A program made the translations under genes and the position numbers. From the NCBI GenBank assembly GCA_017656265.1, contig JACDOD010000003.1:186001-250000 (forward strand): a stretch of 64,000 nucleotides of DNA, read 5' to 3'. Under the pieces are notes generated by a model. That model saw only the letters and a list, made by a program, of their open reading frames with translations. It ran no database searches and was not told the origin of the DNA. This document shows positions 1 through 9,460 of the stretch, piece by piece (position 1 is the stretch's first letter; every line of letters starts with the position of its first letter). Origin of the DNA: Bacillaceae bacterium. GTDB lineage: Bacteria > Bacillota > Bacilli > Bacillales > Alkalibacillaceae.

Positions 1-55
1 CTTGAACAAATCAATATTTAAATATAAATGGGAGTTTTTAATAGGTCTCGTATAG

Positions 56-84
56 TTGACCAGATAACATTGTTTTAATATAAT
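56..84 (+). promoter_or_regulatory. Sigma-A promoter of rpsU-yqeY
   Basis: TTGACC (56-61) and TATAAT (79-84) are separated by exactly 17 bases, a near-consensus vegetative promoter. The first coding sequence starts 82 bases downstream. The T-rich leader between them contains no obvious riboswitch. Confidence 0.75.
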
Positions 85-165
85 ATACAAAGGTTTGTAT
101 CTTTTTTTTAAGATGCAGGTCAAATTGATTATGTGTTGTGTGCACTTGGAGGGAGGGAAAATAGC

Positions 166-342
166 ATGTCAAATACAACTCGCGTACGAAAAAACGAATC
201 TCTTGAAGATGCTCTTCGTCGCTTTAGACGTGCAGTTTCTAAAAATGGCACACTTTCTGAGTACCGCAAGCGTGAATATTATGAAAAGCCAAGCGTGCGC
301 AGAAAGAAAAAATCAGAGGCTGCTAGGAAGCGCAAAAGATAA
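166..342 (+). CDS. rpsU: 30S ribosomal protein S21
   Basis: This 58-residue, very basic protein is ribosomal protein S21, a small-subunit protein bound late near the anti-Shine-Dalgarno end of 16S rRNA. It opens with [20 protein letters not shown] and ends in a Lys/Arg tail, as the family does. The ATG at 166 is chosen because a GGAGGGAGGGA site lies just before it; a longer in-frame start at 133 would add a non-conserved extension. It begins an operon with yqeY 20 bases downstream, the same order as B. subtilis. Confidence 0.96.
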   Translation: MSNTTRVRKNESLEDALRRFRRAVSKNGTLSEYRKREYYEKPSVRRKKKSEAARKRKR

Positions 343-362
343 GAAGAGGGTGTATAGACGAA

Positions 363-809
363 ATGGCTTTACTGGAACGTCTGAATCAGGATATGAAATC
401 AGCTTTAAAAAACAAAGAAAAAGATAAATTAGGCGTTATTCGCATGGTCAAGGCTTCGCTTCAAAACGAAGCGATTAAACTCGGAAAGGATCAGCTTTCC
501 GAAGACGAAGAATTGACAGTCTTATCACGCGAGTTAAAGCAAAGAAAAGAATCCCTCCATGAATTTAAAAGTGCCAACCGCGAAGATCTTGTAGATAAAG
601 TTCAGGCGGAAATTGATGTGTTACAGACATATATGCCAGAGCAGTTATCTGATGAAGAGCTAGAAACCCTTGTACTTGAAGCCATTAAAGAAGTTGGCGC
701 CGACTCCAAACAGGACATGGGAAAAGTCATGGGCGCCATTATGCCAAAAGTAAAAGGGAAAGCAGATGGATCAAAAGTCAATCAAATGGTCTTAAAGCAT
801 TTATCTTAA
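363..809 (+). CDS. yqeY: GatB/YqeY domain protein
   Basis: A 148-residue GatB/YqeY-domain protein. The family shares the all-helical tail domain of the amidotransferase subunit GatB, which contacts tRNA, but the role of the free-standing protein is not firmly established. The C-terminal half has the typical D-M-G-K-V-M-G-x-I-M-P motif (residues about 119-130). It follows rpsU by 20 bases and is closed by a strong terminator, so the two form a two-gene operon. The length is normal for the family. Confidence 0.93.
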   Translation: MALLERLNQDMKSALKNKEKDKLGVIRMVKASLQNEAIKLGKDQLSEDEELTVLSRELKQRKESLHEFKSANREDLVDKVQAEIDVLQTYMPEQLSDEELETLVLEAIKEVGADSKQDMGKVMGAIMPKVKGKADGSKVNQMVLKHLS

Positions 810-814
810 AAAGG

Positions 815-851
815 AACCCTTGCTATGAAGATTCCATAGCAAGGGTTTTTG
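815..851 (+). terminator. Terminator after yqeY (CCCTTGC family)
   Basis: A 13-base inverted repeat, AACCCTTGCTATG pairing with its complement at 835-847, is followed by a T run. It is one of five CCCTTGC/GCAAGGG hairpins in the window. Confidence 0.85.
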
Positions 852-930
852 TCATGATAAAAAAATTTTTTTGAAACTATAGTAATCTGTTTATCGTAAA
901 CACATAATAAGGCTGAAGGGAGGTTGTGAC

Positions 931-2262
931 TTGCAAAAATTGTTAAACCAGCTGATTGCATTTCTCTGTCTGATCTTATTTCTGGGACCTTTCAACCTGA
1001 ATTCTGCTGAAGCAGAAGGAGAAGGTCAGCTCGTTTATGTGATTGCCATAGAACAGACCGTAGAAAAAGGCCTCGATGCATTCCTGGAACGGGCAGTTGA
1101 GGAAGCAAAAGAAAATGGCGCAGACTACATAATATTTGAGATTGATACACCTGGCGGAAGAGTCGATGCTGCTCTGGATATCGGAGAGCTTTTACGTTCT
1201 CTTGACATACCAAATGCTGCCTACATTGTGAATAAAGCTCTTTCAGCAGGTGCATATATTTCCTTAAATGCTGATGAAATCTATATGAAACCGGGAACAT
1301 CGATTGGGGCTGCGGGAGTGATTACCGGTGAAGGGAATGCTGCAGATAAAAAGACCCAGTCTGCCTGGATATCCAATATGACTGCGGCTGCCGTTGAAAA
1401 TGGACGTGACCCCATATATGCTCAGGCAATGGCGGATGATTCGATTGACCTTCCCGAATATCGCGCTCCTGAAGGTGAATATTTAACCTTGTATGCAAAT
1501 GAGGCGCTTGAGGTTGGTTATGCAGAGGGCATTGCAGAGGATCGGACTGCACTTCTTCATATTCTGAAACTGGAGGGTGCTCAGGTAGAAACCGTCCAGC
1601 CAACTTTTGCTGAACAGCTGGCCAGATTTATTACGGATCCGGTCGTGGTTCCCATTCTTCTTTCCATTGCCAGTTTAGGGCTGGTGCTTGAACTGTACAC
1701 ACCCGGGTTTGGTGTGCCGGGAATAATGGGAGTTTTATCGTTGCTTCTTTTCTTTTACGGCCATTTGATTGCCGGGCTGGCTGGTTATGAATCCATTATT
1801 TTAATCATTGCAGGACTCATCTGTATTGCGCTTGAGTTTTTTGTTCCTGGAGGAATACTGGGCGTAATCGGGACTATCCTTGTCGTCATGTCGCTGCTTC
1901 TGGCCGGTGCTGATATTGGATATATGGCCTTTAGTATAGGAGTCGCATTTATTATATCTGTTATTGCGTCTATTTTATTATTTAAAACCATTGGGCTTGA
2001 AAGGGGACTGTTTCGACATATCATTCTGAAAGATCGTACATCTACGGAGGAAGGATATGTATCCAATGCCAACCGGTTGGAACTGGTAGGGAAAACAGGT
2101 CGTTCATTGACCCCGTTAAGGCCATCGGGAACAGCTGTTTTTGATGATGAGCGCCTGGATGTGGTTACAGAAGGAAGTTTTATACCGGCTGAAAAACCGG
2201 TTAAAATAGTTAAGGTGGAAGGATCCAGGATTGTGGTTAGAGAAATAAATAAGGATCATTAA
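931..2262 (+). CDS. yqeZ: NfeD-family membrane serine protease homologue YqeZ
   Basis: A 443-residue long-form NfeD protein. It has a signal peptide (residues 1-28), a ClpP/SppA-like serine protease domain (about 33-225) with the DTPGG oxyanion motif and the candidate nucleophile Ser105 in ALSAGA, then four to five membrane spans (about 230-355) and a C-terminal OB-fold NfeD domain (about 370-440). NfeD proteins are coupled to SPFH/flotillin-type proteins, and floA follows 17 bases later. The start is TTG, preceded by AAGGGAGG. The whole operon matches the yqeZ-floA-yqfB order of B. subtilis. Confidence 0.92.
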   Translation: MQKLLNQLIAFLCLILFLGPFNLNSAEAEGEGQLVYVIAIEQTVEKGLDAFLERAVEEAKENGADYIIFEIDTPGGRVDAALDIGELLRSLDIPNAAYIVNKALSAGAYISLNADEIYMKPGTSIGAAGVITGEGNAADKKTQSAWISNMTAAAVENGRDPIYAQAMADDSIDLPEYRAPEGEYLTLYANEALEVGYAEGIAEDRTALLHILKLEGAQVETVQPTFAEQLARFITDPVVVPILLSIASLGLVLELYTPGFGVPGIMGVLSLLLFFYGHLIAGLAGYESIILIIAGLICIALEFFVPGGILGVIGTILVVMSLLLAGADIGYMAFSIGVAFIISVIASILLFKTIGLERGLFRHIILKDRTSTEEGYVSNANRLELVGKTGRSLTPLRPSGTAVFDDERLDVVTEGSFIPAEKPVKIVKVEGSRIVVREINKDH

Positions 2263-2279
2263 TAGGAGGTTATGAAAAT

Positions 2280-3278
2280 ATGGATGTTGTTCAGTTACTC
2301 CCCATTTTAATCATTGGTATTATTATTATCGCTTTAGCTGTATTGTTTACATTTATTCCGGTCATGCTCTGGATCAGCGCCCTTGCGGCAGGGGTAAAAA
2401 TCAGCATTTTCACCCTGATCGGAATGCGCCTGAGAAGAGTAGTGCCGAAAATGGTCATCAATCCGCTCATTAAGGCACATAAAGCAGGTGTAGATGTGAA
2501 CACGAATCAGCTTGAAAGCCACTACCTGGCTGGAGGTAATGTAGACAGGGTGGTCAATGCCCTGATTGCTGCCGAACGTGCTAATATTGAATTAAGCTTT
2601 GAACGCTGTGCTGCGATTGATCTGGCCGGCCGTGATGTGCTTGAAGCGGTCCAAATGAGCGTAAACCCAAAGGTTATCGAAACACCATTTATTGCCGGTG
2701 TTGCCATGGATGGGATTGAAGTGAAGGCGAAAGCCCGCATCACCGTTCGGGCAAACATCGACCGATTAGTTGGGGGTGCCGGTGAAGATACGGTCATTGC
2801 CCGTGTTGGGGAAGGAATCGTATCCACAATCGGTAGTTCTGATGATCACAAAAAAGTACTTGAAAACCCTGATCTGATCTCTCAGAACGTTCTTTCAAAG
2901 GGACTGGATGCAGGTACCGCATTTGAGATTCTGTCTATCGATATTGCAGATATTGATATCGGCAAAAACATCGGTGCGATTCTGCAGACTGATCAGGCAG
3001 AGGCTGACAAAAATATTGCACAGGCTAAAGCTGAAGAACGCCGTGCGATGGCAGTTGCTCAGGAACAGGAGATGCGTGCCAAAGTACAGGAAATGCAAGC
3101 TAAGGTGGTTGAAGCTGAATCTCAAGTACCGCTTGCAATGGCTGAAGCCCTGCGCAAAGGAAACATCGGTGTCATGGATTATATGAACTACAAAAACGTG
3201 CTGGCGGATACCGATATGCGGGAAATGATCAGCAAAATCAGCGAATTTGAAAATGAAGATCAAAACGAAGACAAATAA
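2280..3278 (+). CDS. floA: Flotillin-like protein FloA
   Basis: A 332-residue flotillin-like scaffold of membrane microdomains. It has an N-terminal hydrophobic hairpin (about residues 5-40), a central SPFH-type region with the typical [14 protein letters not shown] stretch, and an Ala/Glu-rich coiled coil (about 235-300). FloA organises functional membrane microdomains and affects secretion and cell-wall work. The start at ATG 2280 has TAGGAGG ten bases upstream. It sits between its NfeD partner and yqfB, as in B. subtilis. Confidence 0.95.
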   Translation: MDVVQLLPILIIGIIIIALAVLFTFIPVMLWISALAAGVKISIFTLIGMRLRRVVPKMVINPLIKAHKAGVDVNTNQLESHYLAGGNVDRVVNALIAAERANIELSFERCAAIDLAGRDVLEAVQMSVNPKVIETPFIAGVAMDGIEVKAKARITVRANIDRLVGGAGEDTVIARVGEGIVSTIGSSDDHKKVLENPDLISQNVLSKGLDAGTAFEILSIDIADIDIGKNIGAILQTDQAEADKNIAQAKAEERRAMAVAQEQEMRAKVQEMQAKVVEAESQVPLAMAEALRKGNIGVMDYMNYKNVLADTDMREMISKISEFENEDQNEDK

Positions 3279-3303
3279 AGCCCCATATTAAGGAGGCTCT
3301 TTT

Positions 3304-3762
3304 ATGGATGCAATATTTGAGCTCATTTTTGGCAATATCGTGGTTTTTATTGCTATTATCTGGGCAGTGCTGAATTTTTTCTCAAGGCTTCAGGGAAATG
3401 AACAACAAACACCGACACAGGAAAAACCGGTCTATAAACAGCCGGAAGTGCAGCCTCAAAAGGTCCCTGAGAAAAAAATAGACCCGAGGGAAGCCTTTTT
3501 CAAACCTAATCAAAGCGAAAACACATTTTCAGAGGATATGATTGAACAAGCAGAAAAAATTGAGCAGGCAAAAAATGAACATGATGCATTGCCTGATGAT
3601 GAATCGATCTCGAAGCCTAATCAGCCAAAGAAGCTAAACAAACAGCTATCGGTTAACAGGCAGTTTACAAAAAAGAGGATTGTCGAGAGCTTAATCATGA
3701 GTGAAGTACTTGGTCCGCCAAGGGCGTATAAGCCTTTTAATCATCGTGATAGACGGAATTAA
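3304..3762 (+). CDS. Single-pass membrane protein at the YqfB position
   Basis: A 152-residue protein with one N-terminal membrane span (about residues 4-26) and a long charged cytoplasmic part rich in Gln, Glu, Lys and Pro. I recognise no enzymatic domain. It occupies the position of yqfB after floA, 25 bases downstream and preceded by AGGAGG, so it is probably co-transcribed with the flotillin pair. It may be a microdomain accessory protein; that is inference from position only. Confidence 0.7.
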   Translation: MDAIFELIFGNIVVFIAIIWAVLNFFSRLQGNEQQTPTQEKPVYKQPEVQPQKVPEKKIDPREAFFKPNQSENTFSEDMIEQAEKIEQAKNEHDALPDDESISKPNQPKKLNKQLSVNRQFTKKRIVESLIMSEVLGPPRAYKPFNHRDRRN

Positions 3763-3797
3763 TTCTGTTTAACCAGAAATGAATAGAAATCCACTTC

Positions 3798-3833
3798 AAG
3801 CACGGAATGTAGTGATACATTCCGTGCTTTTTT
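3798..3833 (+). terminator. Terminator of the yqeZ-floA-yqfB operon
   Basis: AAGCACGGAATGTA and its exact complement flank a GTGA loop, followed by TTTTTT. The right arm overlaps the proposed sigma-E promoter of yqfC. Confidence 0.9.
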
Positions 3834-3841
3834 CATACATA
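3813..3841 (+). promoter_or_regulatory. Candidate sigma-E promoter of yqfC-yqfD
   Basis: CATACATA (3834-3841) matches the sigma-E -10 consensus CATACAnT. TGATACA (3813-3819), 14 bases upstream, carries the ATA core of the -35 element. yqfC and yqfD are mother-cell sporulation genes in B. subtilis, which fits. It lies inside the preceding terminator. Confidence 0.55.
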
Positions 3842-3864
3842 TATTCGAGAAGGGGGTCCGTGCA

Positions 3865-4146
3865 ATGACGAAATGGCAACGGAAAATGAAACAATGGCTG
3901 ATTAATCAATTTGATATGCCAGCAGATGTAATGCATGAACTTCCCAGAATTACGACCATTGGCCAAATTCATGCCTACATTGAAAATCATCAGGGCCTCG
4001 TTACGTTTTCTGAGAAAGAAATCTTGTTGAAAATGACCAGAGGTTATGTAAAGGTAACAGGCGAAAATTTTGTGTTAAAAATGATGCTGCCTGAGGAAAT
4101 TTTAGTAGAAGGACAAATTCATTCGGTGCAATTTTTAAGACAGTAG
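3865..4146 (+). CDS. yqfC: Sporulation protein YqfC
   Basis: A 93-residue YqfC-family protein, a small sporulation protein expressed in the mother cell in B. subtilis. The sequence carries the family-typical ITTIG core and a VKVTGENFVLKM-like beta region. It is preceded by GAAGGGGG and a candidate sigma-E promoter, and yqfD follows 23 bases downstream. The biochemical function is unknown. Length and position are as expected. Confidence 0.9.
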   Translation: MTKWQRKMKQWLINQFDMPADVMHELPRITTIGQIHAYIENHQGLVTFSEKEILLKMTRGYVKVTGENFVLKMMLPEEILVEGQIHSVQFLRQ

Positions 4147-4169
4147 GATTTTTTTGGGGGGAGAAACGA

Positions 4170-5357
4170 GTGAGGTTTAAACAGGGAATGTTTTTTCAGG
4201 GTACGATTACGATTCTAGTAAAAGGAAAAAGACCGGAGCTATTTCTCAATCAATTAATGAAAGAAAATGTACCAGTATGGGATATCAAAACAAAGGGTGA
4301 ACATATTCTTGAAGCAACTATTTTTTTTAAGCATCTTTCCGTTGTGCGTAAATTGAGAAGAAAACACCATTTTTCTATTTCCTTTAAACATAAAAATGGA
4401 CTACCCTTTATTCTTGGTGCACTTCGGTTAAACAAGCCTTTCATTGTCGGGGTGATGGTCAGTCTGTTCGTTTTATTTTTGGTTTCAAACATTGTCTGGC
4501 AGGTTAAAATAATAGGAGTAACACCAGAGATGGAGTATAAAATGAAAAATCAGTTGAAGGAATATGGACTGCAGGAAGGGGTCCTGAAAATCTCTCTCGG
4601 ATCTCTAGAAAAGATGGAAAGAAACATGCTCAAGGATGTAGATGGATTACTGTGGGTTGGAATTAAAGAACAGGGAACAACCTATATTGTACAGGGAGTG
4701 GAGCAAAAGGAAGCGGAGAGAAGAGAATCAGACCGTCCTCAGCATCTGGTTGCGGCCAAAAAGGGGACAATCCTGCAAATGCTGGTTGAAGCCGGAAAAC
4801 CGGAAGTTCAGGTCAATCAGTATGTAGAGAAAGGGGATCTGCTCGTTTCTGGCCTGATCGGTGATGAAGAATCAGGAAAAAAAGTACAGGCTAAAGGAAA
4901 AGTATATGCTGAAACCTGGTATCGAAGTGAAACTTCCATCCCGCTGAAAGCAGAATATGTCACACTAACCGGAAATAAGGAGCATCAATATGGCCTGGAA
5001 ATTGGCCAAATGTCCATTCCTATATGGGGATTTTTTGTGAAATCAGGCCAAAATATATATAAACAGGTAGAAAAACAGCCCGTTTATTTTCTGAAATGGG
5101 AATTGCCGGTTACCTTCGTTCGGACCACTTTGTTCGAAAAAGAAAAAACGGTGGTTGACCGAAGTGAAAAAGAGGCGATCGTTACAGGAGTGGATCAGGC
5201 ACGAAATGAGCTCTTGAGAAGACTTCATCACGATTCAAAAATTTTAGAAGAAAAAATTTTGCGAAAGACTGTAGAGAATGGTAAAGTAAAATTAATCCTA
5301 TTTTTCAAAGTGAAAGAGAATATTGCCAAACCACAACCCATAAATCAAGGAGAATAA
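4170..5357 (+). CDS. yqfD: Sporulation protein YqfD
   Basis: A 395-residue YqfD-family sporulation membrane protein. It has an N-terminal soluble region (1-85), one strong membrane span (about residues 92-112) and a large beta-rich domain on the far side. The start is GTG behind GGGGGGAGA. It belongs with yqfC in the sigma-E unit; phoH begins three bases after its stop, so phoH is probably read from the same transcript as well. The detailed role in spore formation is not known. Confidence 0.92.
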   Translation: MRFKQGMFFQGTITILVKGKRPELFLNQLMKENVPVWDIKTKGEHILEATIFFKHLSVVRKLRRKHHFSISFKHKNGLPFILGALRLNKPFIVGVMVSLFVLFLVSNIVWQVKIIGVTPEMEYKMKNQLKEYGLQEGVLKISLGSLEKMERNMLKDVDGLLWVGIKEQGTTYIVQGVEQKEAERRESDRPQHLVAAKKGTILQMLVEAGKPEVQVNQYVEKGDLLVSGLIGDEESGKKVQAKGKVYAETWYRSETSIPLKAEYVTLTGNKEHQYGLEIGQMSIPIWGFFVKSGQNIYKQVEKQPVYFLKWELPVTFVRTTLFEKEKTVVDRSEKEAIVTGVDQARNELLRRLHHDSKILEEKILRKTVENGKVKLILFFKVKENIAKPQPINQGE

Positions 5358-5360
5358 AAT

Positions 5361-6314
5361 ATGCAAGAACAACTTCAAACAATTGATATTCAGCTCGATG
5401 ATGCGGCAGAAGCCCTAGCCTTATTCGGAACTGAAGATAAACATATTAAACAGATTGAAGAATTCTTGCCTGTGCAAATCGTTTCCAGGGGGGAAAAAGT
5501 CAGTGTCTCCGGAAGCGATATGGATATACAGACTGTAGAGGAAGTTCTTCATGCTCTTTTAAAGCTTATACGCAAAGGGCTGACGATTACTGAACGTGAT
5601 GTTATTTATGCAGTCAAATTAGCCCAGTCAGGGCAGATTGATCAGTTTGAAACCCTTTTTGAAGATGTTATTACTAAAAATGCCAGAGGAAAAGCGATTC
5701 GCGTGAAAACCCTGGGTCAACGGGAATATATTTCTGCCATAAAAACCCATGATCTCGTATTTGGGATTGGTCCTGCGGGTACAGGTAAGACTTATCTTGC
5801 TGTGGTTATGGCGGTTAAGGCGCTGCGTGAAGGAGCTGCTAAGCGGATTATTTTGACAAGACCTGCTGTAGAAGCAGGGGAAAGCCTGGGATTTTTGCCT
5901 GGTGATCTGAAAGAAAAAGTTGATCCATATTTGCGGCCTTTATATGACGCATTACACGATGTAATGGGGGCTGAACATACGCTGCGTCTGATTGAGAGGG
6001 GTACTATTGAAATTGCTCCCCTGGCTTATATGAGGGGAAGAACTCTTGATGATGCTTTTGTTATTCTGGATGAAGCCCAGAATACCACTTCAGAACAGAT
6101 GAAAATGTTTTTAACCCGTTTAGGATTTGGATCCAAAATGGTTATTACTGGTGATATTACACAGGTTGACTTGCCTAAAGGACAGAAATCAGGCTTATCT
6201 ATTGCTGAAAATCGTTTGAAGGATGTAAAAGGTATTGCATTCTGCTATCTGTCTCAGACAGATGTCGTGCGCCATCCGCTTGTCCAAAAAATCATTGATG
6301 CATATGAAGATTAG
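5361..6314 (+). CDS. phoH: PhoH-family ATPase
   Basis: A 317-residue cytoplasmic PhoH-like ATPase. Walker A is GPAGTGKT (residues 137-144) and Walker B is the VILDEAQN stretch (about 232-239), with an N-terminal KH-like region before them. PhoH proteins are thought to act with YbeY in RNA metabolism, and ybeY lies two genes downstream. The start is preceded by AAGGAG. No PhoP box is visible nearby, so the phosphate-starvation name should not be taken as evidence of Pho control here. Confidence 0.93.
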   Translation: MQEQLQTIDIQLDDAAEALALFGTEDKHIKQIEEFLPVQIVSRGEKVSVSGSDMDIQTVEEVLHALLKLIRKGLTITERDVIYAVKLAQSGQIDQFETLFEDVITKNARGKAIRVKTLGQREYISAIKTHDLVFGIGPAGTGKTYLAVVMAVKALREGAAKRIILTRPAVEAGESLGFLPGDLKEKVDPYLRPLYDALHDVMGAEHTLRLIERGTIEIAPLAYMRGRTLDDAFVILDEAQNTTSEQMKMFLTRLGFGSKMVITGDITQVDLPKGQKSGLSIAENRLKDVKGIAFCYLSQTDVVRHPLVQKIIDAYED

Positions 6315-6318
6315 ACTT

Positions 6319-6347
6319 TAAGACCCCACCAGCCGGGTCTTATTTCT
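6319..6347 (+). terminator. Weak hairpin after phoH
   Basis: TAAGACCC and GGGTCTTA pair around an 8-base loop, but only a short T stretch follows. It may be partly leaky so that pgpH is read through. Confidence 0.5.
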
Positions 6348-6383
6348 GTATAGGACTGGCTTTCCTAAAATGGAGGGAAGAAT

Positions 6384-8524
6384 ATGTTTAAAAACGGGCT
6401 GACACGGATCAACGAATTATTAAACCGAAAAGATGGATTTATCTGGATGATTTTGTCCGTTATTGTTATTGGTGCCCTTTTTTATCTGACAGCTATTTCA
6501 AATGTGTATCCTGAAACATATGATCTTGAAAAATATACGAAAGCTAAAGAGACCATCCGTTCCCCGATTACCATCGAAGATAAGGATGAAACAGCCGAAA
6601 GCATCCGTAAAGCTGTACAGGCCGTGGAAGAACAGTACACGATTTCAGAATCGATTACAGCTGAACGGGTGGGATATGTTCATGAGATATTTGATGCAGC
6701 AGAAACCGTCCTGTCCAATCAGAAGAATCCCCTCATCAATCCTGAAACGATGGTAACCGAGGAAGAAAAGTTTGACCAATATTTAAAAGTACTTTCGGAT
6801 GAAATAACAAAAAATGTTTCTCTGGAAAGTTTACAGGCCATATTCCATGCGAATCAAAGCGATCGTAACAGCGCAAAAGATTTTTTAGTTCAAGGAATAG
6901 AAAAAGCAATGAAGCAGGGAGTGCGGAGTGAAAATTTAATAGAGATAGAAAATGAGTTCAAATTAAAAGTACAGTATGAAGATTTTCCACCTTCATTCCG
7001 CCAGTCTGTCATGGAAATAGGAACATTTGCTATTGCCGAAAATGCGTTTTTCGATCCGGAAAAAACCCAGGAAGTGCGCAAAGAGGCAGCGGGCAAAGTT
7101 GAACCGGTCATGATCCACGCCGGGGAAATTATTGTCCATGAAGGTGAGTTTATTACAAATGAAATTTATGAGGATTTGTCCCTCGTCGGGGTGCTCAATA
7201 AGGAACAAAATATTTTCCCATATCTAGGACTTGGTTTCTTCACTCTTCTGCTGATGGGTGTGATGTTCATTGAGTGGTATCGCCAGAAACGATGGGGCAG
7301 AAATTCCATTATTACAGTGCTGCTCATTTCGATGGGCATGATTACCATACTTAAAATTTTCAGCTTCTTTGATACACAGGACCGGCTCTTATATTACGCT
7401 GTTCCCGCAGCCTTTGGCGTGATGTTGATTAAATATCTGGAAAATGAACGTTTTGCACTCGTCCTGTCTGGTATATTTTCATTAATGGGTGCCGTATTAT
7501 TTAATTATCATATGGCCGGTTACATGAATGTACAGGCGGGGATTTATTTCCTGGTGTCCCAGTGGGCAGGCATTTACTTGTTTAAACATGTCAGTGATAA
7601 AATAAAAGTTTTGAAAGTAGGTCTGGGTGTATTTATTATTAATGCACTTATCATTTATTCATTTATCTTTCTATCTCTGGAAACCTTTACGTTAATGGAA
7701 ATCTTAACCGTAACCATTTATGCGCTTGTCTCTGCTTTCTTGTCTACTGTACTGACTCTCGGCATTATCCCGTTCTTTGAAGCGGGACTCGGTATTTTGT
7801 CTGAGGGCAGACTATGGGATCTTTCCAATCCCAATCACCCTCTCCTGAGAAAAATTCTGACAGAAGCTCCTGGCACCTACCACCACAGTGTGATGGTAGC
7901 CAATTTAAGTGAAGCAGCATGCGAAGCAATTGGCGCCAATGGACTGCTTGCCCGGGTGGCTTCCTATTATCATGACGTGGGTAAAACGAGAAGGCCACAG
8001 TATTTTATTGAAAATCAAATGGGTGCTGAAAACCCCCATGATTATATGAAGCCGGAAGAAAGTGCAGATATCATTATTCGTCACCCATATGATGGTGCCA
8101 ACATGCTGAGAAGACATAAAATACCTCAGGAAATTATTGACATTGCAGAACAACATCACGGAACAACACTCATAAATATTTTTATTACAAAGCGAAGGAA
8201 CAAAATGATCAGGTGGAAGAAAAAGATTTTCGCTATCCAGGGCCAAAGCCCAGGACAAAAGAAGCAGCCGTAGTCTGTATATGTGATTCTGTTGAAGCAG
8301 CTGTACGGTCAATGAAAAAGCCAACAATGGATAAAATAGAAGATACTGTTCAATCCATTATTTTTGACCGTTTAAAAGATGGTCAGCTTGACGAATGCCC
8401 AATCACTTTCCAGGAACTCACGAAAATTAAAAAAGCAGTATGTGAAATGTTACAAGGAACATTCCATTCCAGAATTGAATACCCTAAATCTGAGGGCGGG
8501 CAAGTTATAAAGGAGGCGAAATGA
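6384..8524 (+). pseudogene. pgpH: Cyclic-di-AMP phosphodiesterase PgpH, frameshifted
   Basis: A PgpH/YqfF-type 7TM-HD phosphodiesterase that degrades c-di-AMP. The first frame (6384-8273) gives an N-terminal span, a large extracellular 7TMR-HDED domain, seven membrane spans (about residues 290-480) and most of the HD domain, including YHDVGK (His530-Asp531) and AEQHHGTT. At about 8171-8181 the reading frame shifts. The conserved tail (FYYKAKEQ... with VVCICDSVEAAVRSM) continues in the next frame to 8524, overlapping ybeY by ATGA. Restoring one base gives about 713 residues, the family length. As written, the product is 629 residues with a 34-residue aberrant tail and lacks the last HD-domain aspartate. 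It is either a sequencing error or a real disruption. Confidence 0.85.
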
Positions 8525-8991
8525 TGATCATTGATTTTCATGATGAAACAAATACAGTAACAGAAGACTATATCGATTTAATTGACCGACTTATTCGATT
8601 TGCAGCAAAAAAGGAACATGTATCTCAGGAAGCAGAACTGTCAATCACCTTTGTTGACAATCGGGAGATTCAGATCATCAATAGAAATTATAGACAGAAA
8701 GATCAGCCGACAGACGTGATTTCATTTGCCATGCAAGAACAGGGAGAAGGAGAAGTAGCCATTATTGGCGAAGAGATGCCGCTGTTATTAGGTGATATTG
8801 TCATATCAATTGACAGGGCAAAGGAACAGGCAAAGGAATTTGGTCACAGTTTAGAACGGGAACTTGGTTTTCTGGCGGTCCATGGCTTTTTACATTTGTT
8901 AGGCTATGACCACCAGACCAAAGAACAAGAACAAAAAATGTTTAATCGCCAAGAGGAACTGTTAAATGAGTTTGGACTCAAAAGATCCTAA
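8521..8991 (+). CDS. ybeY: Endoribonuclease YbeY
   Basis: A 156-residue YbeY metallo-endoribonuclease involved in 16S rRNA 3'-end maturation and ribosome quality control. The zinc-binding signature HGFLHLLGYDH gives His121, His125 and His131. The start overlaps the end of the pgpH reading frame and is preceded by AAGGAGG. The next gene starts 26 bases before its stop. The phoH-pgpH-ybeY-dgkA-era order is the conserved Firmicutes arrangement. Confidence 0.96.
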   Translation: MMIIDFHDETNTVTEDYIDLIDRLIRFAAKKEHVSQEAELSITFVDNREIQIINRNYRQKDQPTDVISFAMQEQGEGEVAIIGEEMPLLLGDIVISIDRAKEQAKEFGHSLERELGFLAVHGFLHLLGYDHQTKEQEQKMFNRQEELLNEFGLKRS

Positions 8992-9340
8992 AAAAAGAGG
9001 AATCGGCTTTTCCTTTGCCTTAAGAGGAATTTATTGCGTTTTTCAGTCTGAGATCAATTTCAAGATTCATGTAATCGCTTCCATTCTCGTGACAATTCTG
9101 GGGTTCTATTTCCATTTGTCTGCGATTGAATGGTTATTTGTCTTATTTGCTATAGGTATTGTGCTCGTCTCAGAAATCCTAAATACAGCCATTGAGCAAA
9201 TTGTTAATTATTTATTTACGGAATACCACCCTACGGCAGGGAAAATCAAGGACATAGCGGCGGGAGCTGTCCTTGCAGCAAGCATTATTGCTGCATTAAT
9301 CGGTTTCATTATATTTATCCCGAAGATTGTTCATTTTTAA
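8966..9340 (+). CDS. dgkA: Undecaprenol/diacylglycerol kinase
   Basis: A 124-residue DgkA-family integral membrane kinase; in Gram-positives the usual substrate is undecaprenol. Three membrane spans lie at about residues 32-50, 53-73 and 95-120, with the conserved SEILNTAIE catalytic segment at about 66-74. The start lies inside ybeY with a 26-base overlap, so translation is coupled. No cdd gene separates it from era, unlike B. subtilis. Confidence 0.93.
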   Translation: MSLDSKDPKKRGIGFSFALRGIYCVFQSEINFKIHVIASILVTILGFYFHLSAIEWLFVLFAIGIVLVSEILNTAIEQIVNYLFTEYHPTAGKIKDIAAGAVLAASIIAALIGFIIFIPKIVHF

Positions 9341-9460
9341 AAAAACATTCGAATACTGCCACGTTTTGACTATATTCTAATTTTGTCGACGATATGCAAT
9401 AGTCAGCTGTTTTATAGTAAAATAAAAACAAATTCGTCATGCAAATTTGGAGGATGAACC

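Noticed and set aside
85-110. ATACAAA...TTTGTAT hairpin plus T run in front of rpsU
   Set aside because: The left arm lies at or before the expected transcription start, so it cannot fold as an attenuator in the rpsU transcript.
2895-3263. 122-codon minus-strand frame inside floA
   Set aside because: Shadow of the floA coding sequence; no ribosome binding site or protein features.
7905-8327. 140-codon minus-strand frame over the pgpH frameshift
   Set aside because: It lies antisense to the conserved HD domain and is explained by codon bias of pgpH.
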